Position numbers and translations under genes: made by a program. This document shows, one piece after another, positions 1 through 11,644 of a DNA stretch of 64,000 nt. The notes beneath the pieces are model-generated. The model ran no database searches. It saw only the letters and a list, made by a program, of their open reading frames with translations, and was not told where the DNA came from. The stretch lies in the NCBI RefSeq assembly GCF_964204865.1, contig NC_135255.1:10755135-10819134 (forward strand). The letters are read 5' to 3'. How positions within the stretch are numbered: position 1 is the stretch's first letter; each line of letters starts with the position of its first letter. The DNA is from Styela clava. Lineage: Eukaryota > Chordata > Ascidiacea > Stolidobranchia > Styelidae.

Positions 1-98
1 GTAAAGATTGATACACGCAAATCAATGTCAGGTCATGTTACTTTTTTTGCTATTCACGGTAGCGGATATCCAACTTTGTAGTCAGTCTAGGCCTAGGC

Positions 99-647
99 CA
101 TAGGTTCTCAAAGTGCTCGGTACGGAGCCCCAGGGCTCCGCGAGAGAAACCCAGGGGCTCCGCGAGCTATTCGAATACTTTTCAAAATACTGACATTTCG
201 TCGCCGATGACCATAATATGTTTTTCACATTGAACACATAATTTCCCACGAGAACAAAAAAGCAATTATTGTCCTCATTGTGGAACAATACATGTATATG
301 CCAAAGGAAATTTCGATTTAGGGAGAATAAACACCGGCGTAAAGATGTTTAAGGTTTAAAAACACGCCATGCTGACGAAAACAATCGGCAATTGTAACAA
401 AATGCAATCGCGAACGTTATGAGCGCCCATTAAATCTTCCAAAAATGTCAAAAGGGAAAAGATTCGACCCTTTATTATTAATATGTTTGCCAAGTGTCAA
501 ATTTACAGTTTAAATTAGGTAAAGTTCTTTTAACTTACTCAGGAATATTAATCGGAAAGTAACAATTTTAACATTCATTTTTGGGCTCCGTGAATAATAG
601 TCAACCTTTTCAAAGGCTCCGCAACACAAAAAGGTTGAGAACCCCTG
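99..647. mobile_element. hAT-like MITE (non-autonomous DNA element)
   Basis: The right end is an inverted terminus reading CAGGGGTTCTCAACC on the opposite strand; the left end is a diverged match (CATAGGTTCTCAAAG). The flanking octamers gcctaggc (91-98) and ctctaggc (648-655) match at 6 of 8 positions, as for an aged 8-bp hAT target duplication. There is no transposase frame. Part of the interior (about 315-430) resembles the interior of the element at 28,720-30,687, which has different ends. Confidence 0.6.
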
Positions 648-916
648 CTCTAGGCTACCAGTTTTGGAATGATGAGCCTGTGGGTTGGGCGGTGGTCGCC
701 GTAACAATAGAATATCTACCAAAAACACCCGTTGACAAGTCGTTTGTCCCTCCGCCGCGGATGATATCAAATTTTTAGTATGCTAGTCTAACAGCTTCGG
801 ATGAATGTGCCTAAAGGCTATGCAGTGATCTGCGTACCAAATAAAAATCTGCTTTCATGTCCTGACTTAAATATCTGCTTTGAGAATGTCCGCGGACTGA
901 TAAAGAATTTTGGGAC

Positions 917-1018
917 CTCCTGAAGTATGCGCACCAAGATGGCGCACAACCTTAACCCAGGTTGTGTACCAGGTCAGGGTTCAGGTTGTGCGACATTTTG
1001 GTACGCATACTTCGGGAG
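917..1018. repeat. Imperfect ~40-bp-arm hairpin
   Basis: Two inverted arms of about 40 bp (beginning CTCCTGAAGTATGCG and ending CGCATACTTCGGGAG) pair with a few mismatches around a short loop rich in CAGG. The compact size suggests a small foldback MITE. It contains no gene. Confidence 0.65.
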
Positions 1019-3290
1019 CACCGAATTTTGATTCCTTGAGTCATTTTGACTGCTGAACAGACTGGTGCTCTAGACTCAATCCAATGAACGAATCTTGATT
1101 CCACTGTTTTGTTATCGTCATTTGCGATCGATGGAAATTTGCCGACAATCCGACAAGGTTCATCTAAAGCAGGGTTGTCCAATTTTTTTGGCCATAGGGC
1201 CACATTTTATTTACGAATGATTGCGCGGGCCCCTTGACATGGTTGTTATGTTCTAGTTTTCACTACAACGTCTACAATTGATGAAAAAAAAACTCACAAC
1301 AAAATTATAAAAATAATGAAAATACAAAGATACAGTAAAGTCAAAATTTTTATCACACACATATATGTCACCAGCACCCCGTACATTGCAGTCTCTTGAA
1401 AAATGTAATGAGATGTTCCCAAATTATTCTTTGTACACTGCAGTTTGGATTCTGTAACGTACCGGCAGTCAATGTATGAATTTTCCAAGTTCGAAATATC
1501 TCTTAATATGGTTTTATCTCAATCTTCTTTTCAATACTCACTTCAACTAATGTTATTTAGTATTATTTATTAACTAACAGTCTTAATACAACCAAACATT
1601 CAAATTGTATTATTGTATTGTACTATTTCGTCCGGTACTAAGCTTTTTGGATCTAATTCAAACGAGAATATCAAATATGATTGGCGTCCGAACTGCAAAC
1701 TCGTTCCCATCGACGAAATGTTGCGTCGCTGCGCTTGTTTTACAAATTTTATATCACATTGCTTTATACTGAATTTTCGCAACTGTCCATCTAGAAAAGA
1801 TTTCCAGTCGTAATACTCGTTTGACTGTAAGCTCTCATACGTTTACCGTCAGTGTACCTACCGGAAATTTTTTTTTTATGTCAAACGGTCAAAAATTTTT
1901 TCTAAGAACTCCATATGTCTGTGATTCATTGCTTCTTAGCTGTTTCCTAGTGCTTCAATTCCCAGTCAATCGGTATTTACTATAAAAAAAAACAATTTGT
2001 TGTTATATCTGTTCTAAATTATTGTCATCTCACATTGTTTTTGTTTATTGGGAATCGTTGTTTTACCCAGGCTTTAGTGGAACCTTTATTATTTTTATAA
2101 TTCACTTCGCATCCTCCCGGCTATTTGAATTTTGCTAATATTCAAAAATTCTATCACTACGTGGCAGCGGCAAGCACGTTGCCAATGCTCTGCCGATGCC
2201 CCAACAATTTGACTCAATACAATACCTTTACCATATTGCAAGTTCTAATCGATGTAATATTTTGTCTTCATAAGAACTCCAGCTTGTGGTATTTTACTTG
2301 AGATCGATTACTTGAAGCAAAAATTTTGAATCCAGCAATCCAACATCCCATATTTCTATGCTTGAATAATTCTTTTGTATACATTAAAATTGTTATTGAC
2401 AAGAATGATAGACAATTATTTGAGTTTAAAGGTCATATCAACAGTGTCACATAAATATGAATGACGATTAATTAATGTGATTAAAAACTGAGTAAATCGA
2501 GTCATGGCCAACAACACGAAAAAGAAAATATCCTCGTTTTGTCTTAATGTTATTCACTAACATTACTATCTTAACAAATTTATTTTGCTGCTGATGAAAA
2601 CATCCGTGTGTGTCCTCTGACTATTTAGGTTACATGTATTAGAAATAATTTGGCTTTTTTCAGAAGAATTAAAAGGACTGGTGGCTTTGTTAGGTCGTTG
2701 TTTCATTCACATCTGTTTATTTAACTAAATTTTTTTTTATAAATACAAGGTACAGCGCTTATGGAAAAGTAGAAGGATATGTAAATCGAAGTAGGACAGG
2801 TATCTAATTTTTTACAGTAGATAAAAGGTACGATAGTCTTCCATCAGATCGCAACGATCGCGAAACCGCCACAGACGTCATCACACAAAAATTCATAACG
2901 TATGCCATAGAGCCCACAGAACTTTTTGAATTAAATTCTCGCTTTTTGTTCTGGGAGGGGGGTGGTTCCCGACCGTCAACTGGTCGTATTATGTTGACAT
3001 GCTTGCGAAAGATATACTGGCTTTGTTGGGATGACTAAATTAAATTTTATGTACAAGACATCGACGTATAATTATTAAACTTCGCTTGGTGGTGTTGGCA
3101 TGCGTACATCCTTGATCATGATATCAAAACCACAATAAGATTTTATAACTGTTACGTCACAGGACTTGGATTTTTATGAAATAATGAATATGAATAAACA
3201 AAATATTGAGGAAGGCCACAAATGTTGATAATTGGTGTCATTTTGCTTCTTCGGGGGAAAGGGGGTGGAAGTTGTAATCTTTTCAAAATT
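1019..3290. other. Non-coding A+T-rich spacer
   Basis: No reading frame here looks like protein. A hAT-style terminus (CAGGGTTGTCCAA) begins at 1170, but no matching right end was found. The rest is unrecognised A+T-rich sequence. Confidence 0.5.
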
Positions 3291-3297
3291 ATACCTA

Positions 3298-3905
3298 TAG
3301 TCCACGGTACGTCCTAAACAAGCACAATTTATATAACCTCTTTCGTCTGTCACTAGAAACAGGCATGCGTTCGCAATTTCCTCGGGTTCAGCAATCCTTT
3401 GCATTGGGATTTATTTCACAACTACCTTCAAAAATTCTAGATCACCTTGCCAATGCGTTGGTGTTTCGGCCAATTCTGGTAGTGAAGAGTTGCAGCGCAC
3501 ACAGTGTTTTGGATATTCCGTTGCAATGCTCTTAGTCAGTCCTATGACCAGGGGCGCGCCGAGCTTTTCGCTGCCCAGGGATAGTTTCTGATAATGATGT
3601 GCCTTATACCCAACTTCAAAAATGATTCGGGAGATAAACACGCATGAATCACGCAATGATCAGAAGAGCACATTAGCGGGAAGGGGCAGTTAGACTCACC
3701 ATCACCACAAACAGTTACTAAAGACTTAAAACACATCGAGACAAGTACCTGTAATAACGCGGCTAGGATCTTTTGCCAGCTGCAAAGTGCTACCCGGGGC
3801 GGCTGCCGCTACTATGATTGCGATGGATGCCCCCTCTCAGCAAACAGTTGACAAATTTCAAAGCCAAATCCACTACTCCCTCCTGTAACAATTACAGCTT
3901 GCTTT
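3298..3905 (-). pseudogene. Diverged SDR pseudogene
   Basis: On the minus strand the segment at about 3,830-3,905 encodes VTGGSSGFGFEICQLFAERG, a recognisable SDR cofactor-binding start in which the GxxxGIG motif has become GxxxGFG. The segment at 3,340-3,560 encodes an IGLTKSIATEYPKH-like helix and the C-terminal piece MQRIAEPEEIANACLFL. The pieces are in different frames and the catalytic Ser/Tyr/Lys region is not recognisable. It is clearly more diverged from the array consensus than the other copies, so it is probably an older member. It cannot make a functional enzyme. Confidence 0.75.
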
Positions 3906-4896
3906 GTAAAAAAATGAACAAAAAGCCATACTTAGTCATTTATCACTAAAATACTAGTGGTCGGATGAATATGCATGTGTTATTTATTAATGTTATATAT
4001 AAGTTCGTGTACTTAATCCACCAAAATGTCATTGAACCAGTTATCGTATTTCTATCAATTAGTGGGATGTTTTGTAGATTTTATTACGACATTCGGCCAT
4101 ACATGTGGTATTGTGGCATTTAAAATGTAAAAAGTTATATTTACTGAAAAGTACAAAGGTAACGGCAGACAAATTTTGAAAAAATATTGTGTTCTGTTTC
4201 ACGTGCCGAAGCCTAATTTATCAAAATATTGGTGAAGTTTTTGTACTGCATGTTCCGTTCCAGCCAATCCATACGTCTTTCATATTTTGCACTAGGTTTC
4301 TACATTGTTGAGTTGATTACTATTGAAGAATATTGAACATATCGCTAAATGAAATTAGCCAGTTATAAAGTAAAAGTAATTATTCTTAATACCTGAGAGG
4401 ATCTATATTTTACCCAACGGTTCTGAGCGACCACGTGGCAATTCGCCAGACTAGTCCGCTATGTGTTAGTTAGACAAACCATCTGCTCAGCTACGGCAAC
4501 ATAGGTATCGACGTGAATCTATACGGTTAGTCGACATGATTTGTAGTTTTAACTTGAAGAATTTGAACGATCAGGTAACAGATTTACGCGTCGTTTGCAT
4601 TGGCAAGGTGTGTATTGCATTGGTCATTTCCCAATACTATATGTTTGAGTATTGTGTCTCACTTGTGTTCAGAAATAATTTAAAATTGATACGACTGATA
4701 TAAATTGCTTTAAAGTTGAACAAACTATGCAATACATCAAACTTTGCGCTGCTGACAGATTTTCGAATTGACCTTCATCGTGCAGTTTCTGTGCATGATA
4801 ACGATTGAAAACTAAACAATCTTAAGATCGATAAGTAATAACATAGAGTGACTCGCCGAACAGATGCTAAAATAAAAATATGAAATAACATGTTCA

Positions 4897-5650
4897 AGCC
4901 CACAACCCCCCAGTAACTTACAAGCAAGGCCCATTGACATATGAAATTTCATTTGGTGCCAGAAACAAACAGGCATTTGCTACTTCTTTGGGTTCACCAA
5001 ATCTTTGCATTGGTATGTGTGCAATAGCATGGTCTTTAACATCGTCCGTTACGCTATAAATCATTAGGGTTTCGATCACTCCCGGCACAACAACATTGTA
5101 GCGGATATTGTGTTTTGAATATTATGATGCGATACATTCGTTGACCAAATTATTCTAGCTTTAGTCGCTGGATATCCAGCAGCATATAATGGGTTACCTC
5201 TTCTGCCAAATATGCTGGATACATTGACTATACAACAAAATTCTTGAGTTTTGTCCACTTCCAATAGTAATTTCACAAATTCTTTGACCATCAGGAAATA
5301 ACCTTTCGAATTTTTTCTCATCATTCCATCAAAATCTTCATCTTTGTGTTCATCAACGAAATCACTTCTGAGTATCCCAGCGTTATTTACAAGAATTTTG
5401 ATCTTCTTGTCCATCTGTCTCGTGGCTTCATCAAAAGCTCTTGCTACTTGCTCAGCAGAACTCACATCAGTTTGTATTATACAGTGTTTATTTCCATGAT
5501 TAGTTGGCAAAGTATTTATTTTTTCAGGAAGTCTTTTACGGTTCCGGTTCAGAACTGCAACACTAGCGCCTTCCCTGACAAATGCTTGGTGGATCGCACG
5601 AACTATTTCACTACTTCCACCCGTAACAATCGGTACATTACCTGCTCCCT
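4897..5650 (-). pseudogene. SDR pseudogene, full-length but broken
   Basis: Homology to the array genes runs from near the start codon (about 5,650) to the C-terminus (about 4,897). The middle stays open for 144 codons, including QTDVSSAEQVARAF, VNNAGILRSDF and NVSSIFG. At the 5' end the start region carries stops and the glycine motif reads GGSSEIV instead of GGSSGIG. In the central part a frameshift near the YxxxK region breaks the frame (GYPATKA remains), and the C-terminal part lies in another frame. It is A-type by its RSDFVDE stretch. A translated product would lack a working cofactor site. Confidence 0.85.
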
Positions 5651-8600
5651 TAAACCATTTTCATAAAAAAAATGGAATGCATACCAGGATATCAACAAGC
5701 AAAAATGCCGCCATGAAACAATTCGTTTTACCGTATTTCCCGGCGAATAAGTCTACCCGATAAATAAGACGAGGCCCGTTTTTAAGCCTGAAAAAATGGG
5801 CTTTTGAATATAACCTGCCAATAAGACGGGGTAGTAAAATCGCATCAACATCAAAATCTCAAATTACCAGCCAAGGCCTTTGAGCGGTCGGTGCGTTTTC
5901 GCACTGGTTAAAATAGCCTATAATGACATTTTCTTGTAGCGTAATATTTAATCCATAACAACTACCGGAATTCAAACTGTCTTTCAATTTCAATCTAATT
6001 CTGTTCAACGTAACTCGCGATTGCGTCCACCATATAGGAACATTACCGATCTGAAATAACAGGGCGGACATAATAATGTGAGATAAACTACCTGATTCTA
6101 TTGAGTTTTTATAAATAAATATACATATAAAGTGTATATATGAAAAATACATATTCATCACTTTGAAATCTCCACAAAACAAAATGTGTTGCTTCATTGA
6201 TTTAATTGTGATCAATTTAATCTACGATTGCGACAATATAAATAGTATATATCACTGCTCCAAATTACCAACGCAATCCTTGGACATAAACATGTACGAT
6301 TATATGTTGTTTTGATTTGTATTTTTGCAATTTAAAAGCATATCTGAGAATAAATACTGAAATGAGAGATGTGTACGGCTCAAATGAGACATCACGCTGA
6401 TAAAAACAATTGACAATTTCTACAAATTGCAATCCCACTTGTATCGATAATAGTCCTTCACTCGTGATGCAAATGCTGCAACTTCAAATAAGATAATCAC
6501 AGCATTGAAATTCCAGATTCACACCGCGAGAATGCCGATTTATTTAAACTAACCTGATAATTACGTGGGGGATGTTATCGCCGAAGGTATTTTATGACCC
6601 GCATTGAATAATATCATACTCGCCTAATAAGACGACTCCCCCAAAATCAGGCCAAAAATTTGGTTAAATTTCCCGACCTTGCTTTAATGAAAGTGCTAGC
6701 AATTCGAAATTTGGAATGTTCGTTTGTCAGAACGAATCGATAAGAAGATTTCATGACGCGATTTTCAATAAAGATTTGTTTGCACAAATGTGTTGAGCCA
6801 AAAAGTGCCATATTTTTAGGCGATGACTTTTTTTTAAATGTGGAAAGTTATCTTGGTTGGAATGTTTTCGGTAAAAATCGCCAAGATTCATTTCCAAATA
6901 CTTTGCTGCCATATCTGTCTTTTTCTAGACTATATTTAGACAACATTGACTGATATGCTAAAACCAAAACCGATTTAGCTTCTGGAACTCTTAATGGTAA
7001 AAATCTGCGAACTGCATTCCGATCACCTAACCTCCAATTACACATTGTTACCATTTTTTTTATTGGCCAATGCTCTGCACTTTACTTAAATTGCTTGGTG
7101 CTCAGCAGCTTTGTGTGATTCGCGCTGTTCGCTTGGCACAAGCTAGCTGTTAGGGCGTTGTAACGTCATTGGCATAGATCAGGGGTGGCCTGAACACGTC
7201 GATCGCCACGTCTCGAGTAGTCGATCGCGTCTGATGTTGAGTGATTTTAATAACATAGGGGAAAGTTGAGACACTTCACTTTCTTTCACATTTTTTGAGC
7301 AATATAATGTGCACATTCATTTGACATGGCGGAGTAACCGGAGTTTTTATTCAGCGACTGAGAATTCCCTACTGAAACACACGTTGCCACCAAAAGGGTT
7401 TGGAAAACGTGCGTCAAATGTCTCACTGCACCCCACCTGTGGGCACATTCGGACACACCCTGGAGAACAATGGGAAAATCTGTTATATTCGACGAAGTAT
7501 GACTTAAAAATAAGCAAAGAATCATCATCATCATCTAAAGAACTGTGGAAATTCAAATTTGGAAATTCAATATTTTTGAAATCAATGTTCAACCAAAGTA
7601 TTTTAGATCTTTTTTCAAAAAATTCTCTAAACCAATTTTTTGCATTGGCAATATAAAACCACTCTGGGAACGTTCGTATCTGAAGATTCTGCATTGTAGA
7701 CTTATTTGTTGAATATTCAGATTCCTATTATAAGTTCATTGTTTTACTTTTGCTTAATGCCAAATTTTGACCAATTAAAAATGAGTTTTGAAATTTCCAT
7801 TCTCGAAGATGACAGATCTTTGTTAAAAAAGCCATAAACATCAAATACGGGGTTTGAGAGCTGTTCAAAAAGAACAAATAAAGATGGTGTGATTTTTTCA
7901 ATTACTTAACTGTACACTGCCTCCACTAAAATAAAACCAGCTATATAAATATTAACCAATTCCGGCCAACGGCAAAATATTTACTGTTTCGAATCTGAAG
8001 AATATTTTTGAATCTAGAATATATTCCATATTGGGCCACGGGCCAAGAGATACTTGAAATTGTGCCAAGTGGAGCATGTCCCACTCAACCCCGGTCCATT
8101 GTTCCCCATGGAAAAAAAAAATTTCAGACCAAAAAAAACAACAATTTAATCTCATTGCTTGCGTCGTTCTGCGCGGCCGCTGTCCGTTTGCCGGCACGTT
8201 GTAACTTGCGGACGCGGATTCAAACATCGAACCGCGGACCTGATTCCCGATATAGTATAAGTGTGAGAGCTGATTTTCCACTGTGCCCCAGGTCTAACGA
8301 AAAATCGGATTTGGAGAAAATTCTAAATTACATTTATAATGAAGTTTTAGCAGTCATGTAACATTTATGGTTTGAGAATACTCATTTTTCGCTGTTTAGA
8401 TAATATGGATACTTGGCAAGGTTTTTTGAGAACTAAAAATTAGGCAGGCCTTAGAACTGAATTATATGATTCAGATTAATCTTAATTAAATGATGAAAAT
8501 TCACTCTGGGTGCAATTACACAATCAAATTAAATGGAACATCAAAATAAGATTTTTGTAGTGCCCACAGTGTCGAGCTTATTGGTAGCTGTGGAATTTCT

Positions 8601-8725
8601 TATAGACCAGTGTTCATCTATCTTTTTTTAATGGTACACCCGTTTAACCCTTTCTCCGAATTTGGTACACCCCACATATTCTACATTTTTAATACGCAAA
8701 AAACTCATTGTTCAGAAGTTATACA
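5651..8725. other. Spacer made of repeat fragments
   Basis: Nothing here looks like a gene. The segment at 5,745-5,840 (ACCGTATTTCCCGGCGAATAAG, then repeated AATAAGACG words) and 6,600-6,660 resemble ends of a TA-target MITE, and 6,180-6,430 resembles the interior of the 28,720-30,687 element. The region 7,030-7,250 is an inverted copy of spacer seen near 14.1, 20.9, 30.8, 42.8 and 56.2 kb. It is followed by one terminus (CAGGGGTGGCC at about 7,182) of the large element family described at 51,752. A 117-codon frame at 8,008-8,361 has no recognisable features and is probably chance. Confidence 0.5.
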
Positions 8726-8727
8726 TA

Positions 8728-9099
8728 CCTCGTTTCCTGAAAATAAGACTGGGTCTTATTTCAATTTTCTAGCGAAAAATATCACTAGGGATTAATTTCG
8801 GGGGATGTCTTATATTTTCATTTATCAAAAACAAAATTACAAAGTAGAGAATTACGAGATTTGAAAATATACAAAATATGAAAACCGATATCCATTTACT
8901 TATGGAAAACTCGTTTTCATTCACAATAACCGCTAAACACGGATTATCAATCATTTAAAATGCGTGGAAAAGATTTCTTGCTATCGACTAAGTCAAATAA
9001 ATTTGCGTTATTAACTAGGTCTTATATTAAAATCCTTCTTAAAATTCAGGCTATATAGGTCTAATTTTTAGGGTAGGTCTTAGTTTCGGGAAAACACGG
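8728..9099. mobile_element. 372-bp TA-target MITE
   Basis: Inverted ends pair: the left reads CCTCGTTTCCTGAAAATAAG and the right, on the other strand, CCGTGTTTTCCCGAAACTAAG. Both sides are flanked by TA (8726-8727 and 9100-9101), as for Tc1/mariner-type elements. There is no transposase. A hAT-like terminus (CAGTGGTTTCCAACC) follows at 9,221 without a recognisable partner. Confidence 0.6.
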
Positions 9100-9472
9100 T
9101 ATATGTTTGTGTCGACCCAATAGTTAATTATTTAGGTAAGGTGAACGTTGCTCTTGGATTCCATCGCGCATTTGTGCAAAGCGAGGTAATAACTTGTTTT
9201 CAGTGACCCTTTTATTAGAGCAGTGGTTTCCAACCTTTCACTGACAACGTAGCCTCCTGACGACAAAGCCCCCTCTTTTGGTTCGGGATTAATAAGAAAC
9301 GCGGTATGAAGTTATTTATAATGCTATATCCATTCTCAGACTGTCGTGAAAAGTTTCAACATATTAATTATGTGTAGTAACAACGTATAAATTGCATGCA
9401 AAATCGCGAGAGAATTTGCGTCTACCGTCAGAGCTGAAAGGCTTCAAGTATTGAAGACATTAATGCGTAGTC

Positions 9473-9715
9473 AGTTTTTATATGATTGTTTGGCACGAAG
9501 GGGTAGAACATACAAATACTTTAGTCTTCGTTGACCAAAATCTAACGCATGAGTCGTACTGGTGTATAATATTGCCGATAATACTGGTGATTTTGTTCTT
9601 TCAAATCGAGGTAAAACCAGGTGTGGAAAGCTCGGCGTCCGCGAGGCGCCTATGGCCCATGTTCGCCTTCTGCCATATTACAGTAAAATTATTAAATGTT
9701 ATTTTTGACATATTT
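9473..9715. repeat. Cassette A fragment, left of foldback insertion
   Basis: This segment matches spacer found 3' of other SDR genes, for example 26,370-26,545 and 49,480-49,640. The matching words include TCAGTTTTTATATGATT, CAAATCTAA-type stretches and GGCGTCCGCG. The rest of the cassette continues at 11,137 beyond the foldback element, so that element split it. Confidence 0.65.
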
Positions 9716-9721
9716 CTCGTG

Positions 9722-11130
9722 TACGGTGGCCCATCGTTGTCACGCGTAAAATTGAAAATAAAAATAAAAAACCGAAAATTGAAAAAAAAAAAACCGAAAA
9801 TAAAAAAAATAGTTGTGAAAAAACATAAAAATAATTGAAAAAAAAAAAATTTGAAATAAAAACAAAAAAAAAAATTTAGAAAAAAAAATATAAATAAAAA
9901 AAAAAAAAATTTGAATAAAAAGAAAATAAAAAGGATGACAACGATGGTCCGCCTCGTGGCCCATCGTTGTCACGCGTTTTTATTTTTAGAAAATTTGCTT
10001 CTGCTTGGGACCAACGTTGTCAGGCATAATCCTACGCGCACAAATGTGTTCCCTGGGTTTCTAACTCACACTGATTTTCTTGAGCAATATTCAATATGAA
10101 AATGTTCTATAAATTCTCCATGCTACAAGTTCAACAAGAAGTAATATATTTATAATAATGATAAGAGAATATAGAATTGAATACGAAAATTCGAAAAATT
10201 TGTTTTTACGTGTAGAAGGTAATTTAATTAGAGAATGCTGCTTAACTACTCAGTTGTCTGGACACTCGCGATGCCGGTACCCTACCGGTACCGTCTTACC
10301 AAATACCGGTAGTCGGTTATAGTCGCTTTGCGTCTGACCGTACCGGTAGCCATGCAATCACTCATGAAATAATGGGAGATACGGATAGTCTCGTAGAATA
10401 TAGACTACTGAAACACTCTCTGCGCCTGCCCCATACCGTACAGCCGTAACGTACCGATCCAGACAAATGATAAATCGCCCGTGCTCAACCATTTATTCCA
10501 ATCCATACCTCGACTCACTATATTCTACTAAGATCGAGGAGTCATTGCATGGCTACCGGTACGGTCAGACGGTACCGTACCGGCATCGCACGAGTGTCCA
10601 GACAACTGAGCAGTTAAGCAGCATTTCCAATTAAATTACCTTATACACGTAAAAACAAATTTTGGTATTCAATTCTATATTCTCTTATCATTATTATAAA
10701 TATATTGCTTGTGGTTGAACTTGTAGCATGGAGAATTTATGGATTTTTTCATGTTGAATTTATTGGATATATCTCATAAAAATCAGTAGTGAGTTAGAAA
10801 CCCAGGAAATACATTTGTGCGTTTTAAGGATTAAGCCTGACAGCGTTGGTCCCAAACAGCATCAAATTTTCTAAAAATAAAAACGCGTGACAACGATGGG
10901 CCACGAGGCGGACCATCGTTGTCAACCTTTTTATTTTCTTTTAATCCAATTTTTTTTTTTTTTTTTCGTTAATTTTTTTCGTTTTTTTTTTTAATTTTAA
11001 TTTTTTTTTTTCATTTTTGTTTTTCAATGATTTTTAGGTTTTTTCACAACAATTTTTTTATTTTCGCTTTTTTATTTTATTTTTTCATTTTTTTTTTAAA
11101 TTTTACGCGTGACAACGATGGGCCACCATA
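9722..11130. mobile_element. 1.41-kb palindromic foldback element
   Basis: Almost the whole interval is one inverted repeat. The ends read TAYGGTGGCCCATCG and its complement, and the arms of roughly 600 bp stay pairable towards a less conserved centre near 10,330-10,570. Each arm has a poly-A or poly-T-rich block, internal copies of CCATCGTTGTCACGCG, and a TACCGGTA-rich inner part. The hexamer ctcgtg flanks both sides (9716-9721 and 11131-11136), a likely target duplication. There is no protein-coding frame. Lysine- or phenylalanine-rich frames in the arms are products of the homopolymer blocks. Confidence 0.85.
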
Positions 11131-11136
11131 CTCGTG

Positions 11137-11480
11137 CCTTTACGCTGAAAATGAACTTTAGATAAGTAGTCGTGGATACTTCGGGACCTACATATCTTGG
11201 TGAAATATGACGGATCGACATCAATTACCCAATTTATTGCATCCTGGGTATAGCAGGGATAATAGTTTTAAAGCGTAATACCAAGTCCAAGGCCAGAAAC
11301 AGTGGAGCATCGCGTCCGCAAGATGTATTTATGTTCTTGCCCTAAACCAATTCAGTTTTTTTACAATTTACTCAATCAATCTTCACGTCATCATTGATTT
11401 TATTCGCAACAGCATAGTAAACAGTATTGGAGTATTCGATCGACTGTTACGCCACACCCACTATTTACTCATATAAAAAG
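11137..11480 (-). repeat. Cassette A remainder with TATA-like block
   Basis: This is spacer 3' of the SDR gene at 11,645. Read on the minus strand it holds the conserved block GCTTTTTATATGAG near 11,465-11,480 and then a short open stretch (PWTWYYALKLLSLLYPGC) matching the frame also seen at 26.5, 49.6 and 62.7 kb. Whether it is coding is unknown. Confidence 0.5.
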
Positions 11481-11515
11481 CTTTCTCAAGTAAAAATCAG
11501 TGTGATTTTGAAGCT

Positions 11516-11521
11516 TTTATT
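11516..11521 (-). terminator. Poly(A) signal of the 11.6-kb SDR gene
   Basis: AATAAA on the minus strand, 124 nt past the stop codon. Equivalent AATAAA hexamers sit at 17,124-17,129, 49,952-49,957 and 62,967-62,972, about 135-155 nt past the stops of three other copies. Confidence 0.55.
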
Positions 11522-11644
11522 GTAAGCAACTGTATAGCAAGTAATGATAATGAGCGTATAATATAAAATTCTAAGTGATGAATGAGATGATATATTTAAT
11601 ATATATCTGAACGAATGCTAAAGTAAAAATATTGAATAATATGT

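Noticed and set aside
8008-8361. 117-codon plus-strand frame
   Set aside because: No homologue elsewhere in the window, no motif, and compositionally like surrounding DNA.
9740-9973. Phenylalanine/isoleucine-rich minus-strand frame
   Set aside because: Product of the poly-A/T block in the foldback arm.
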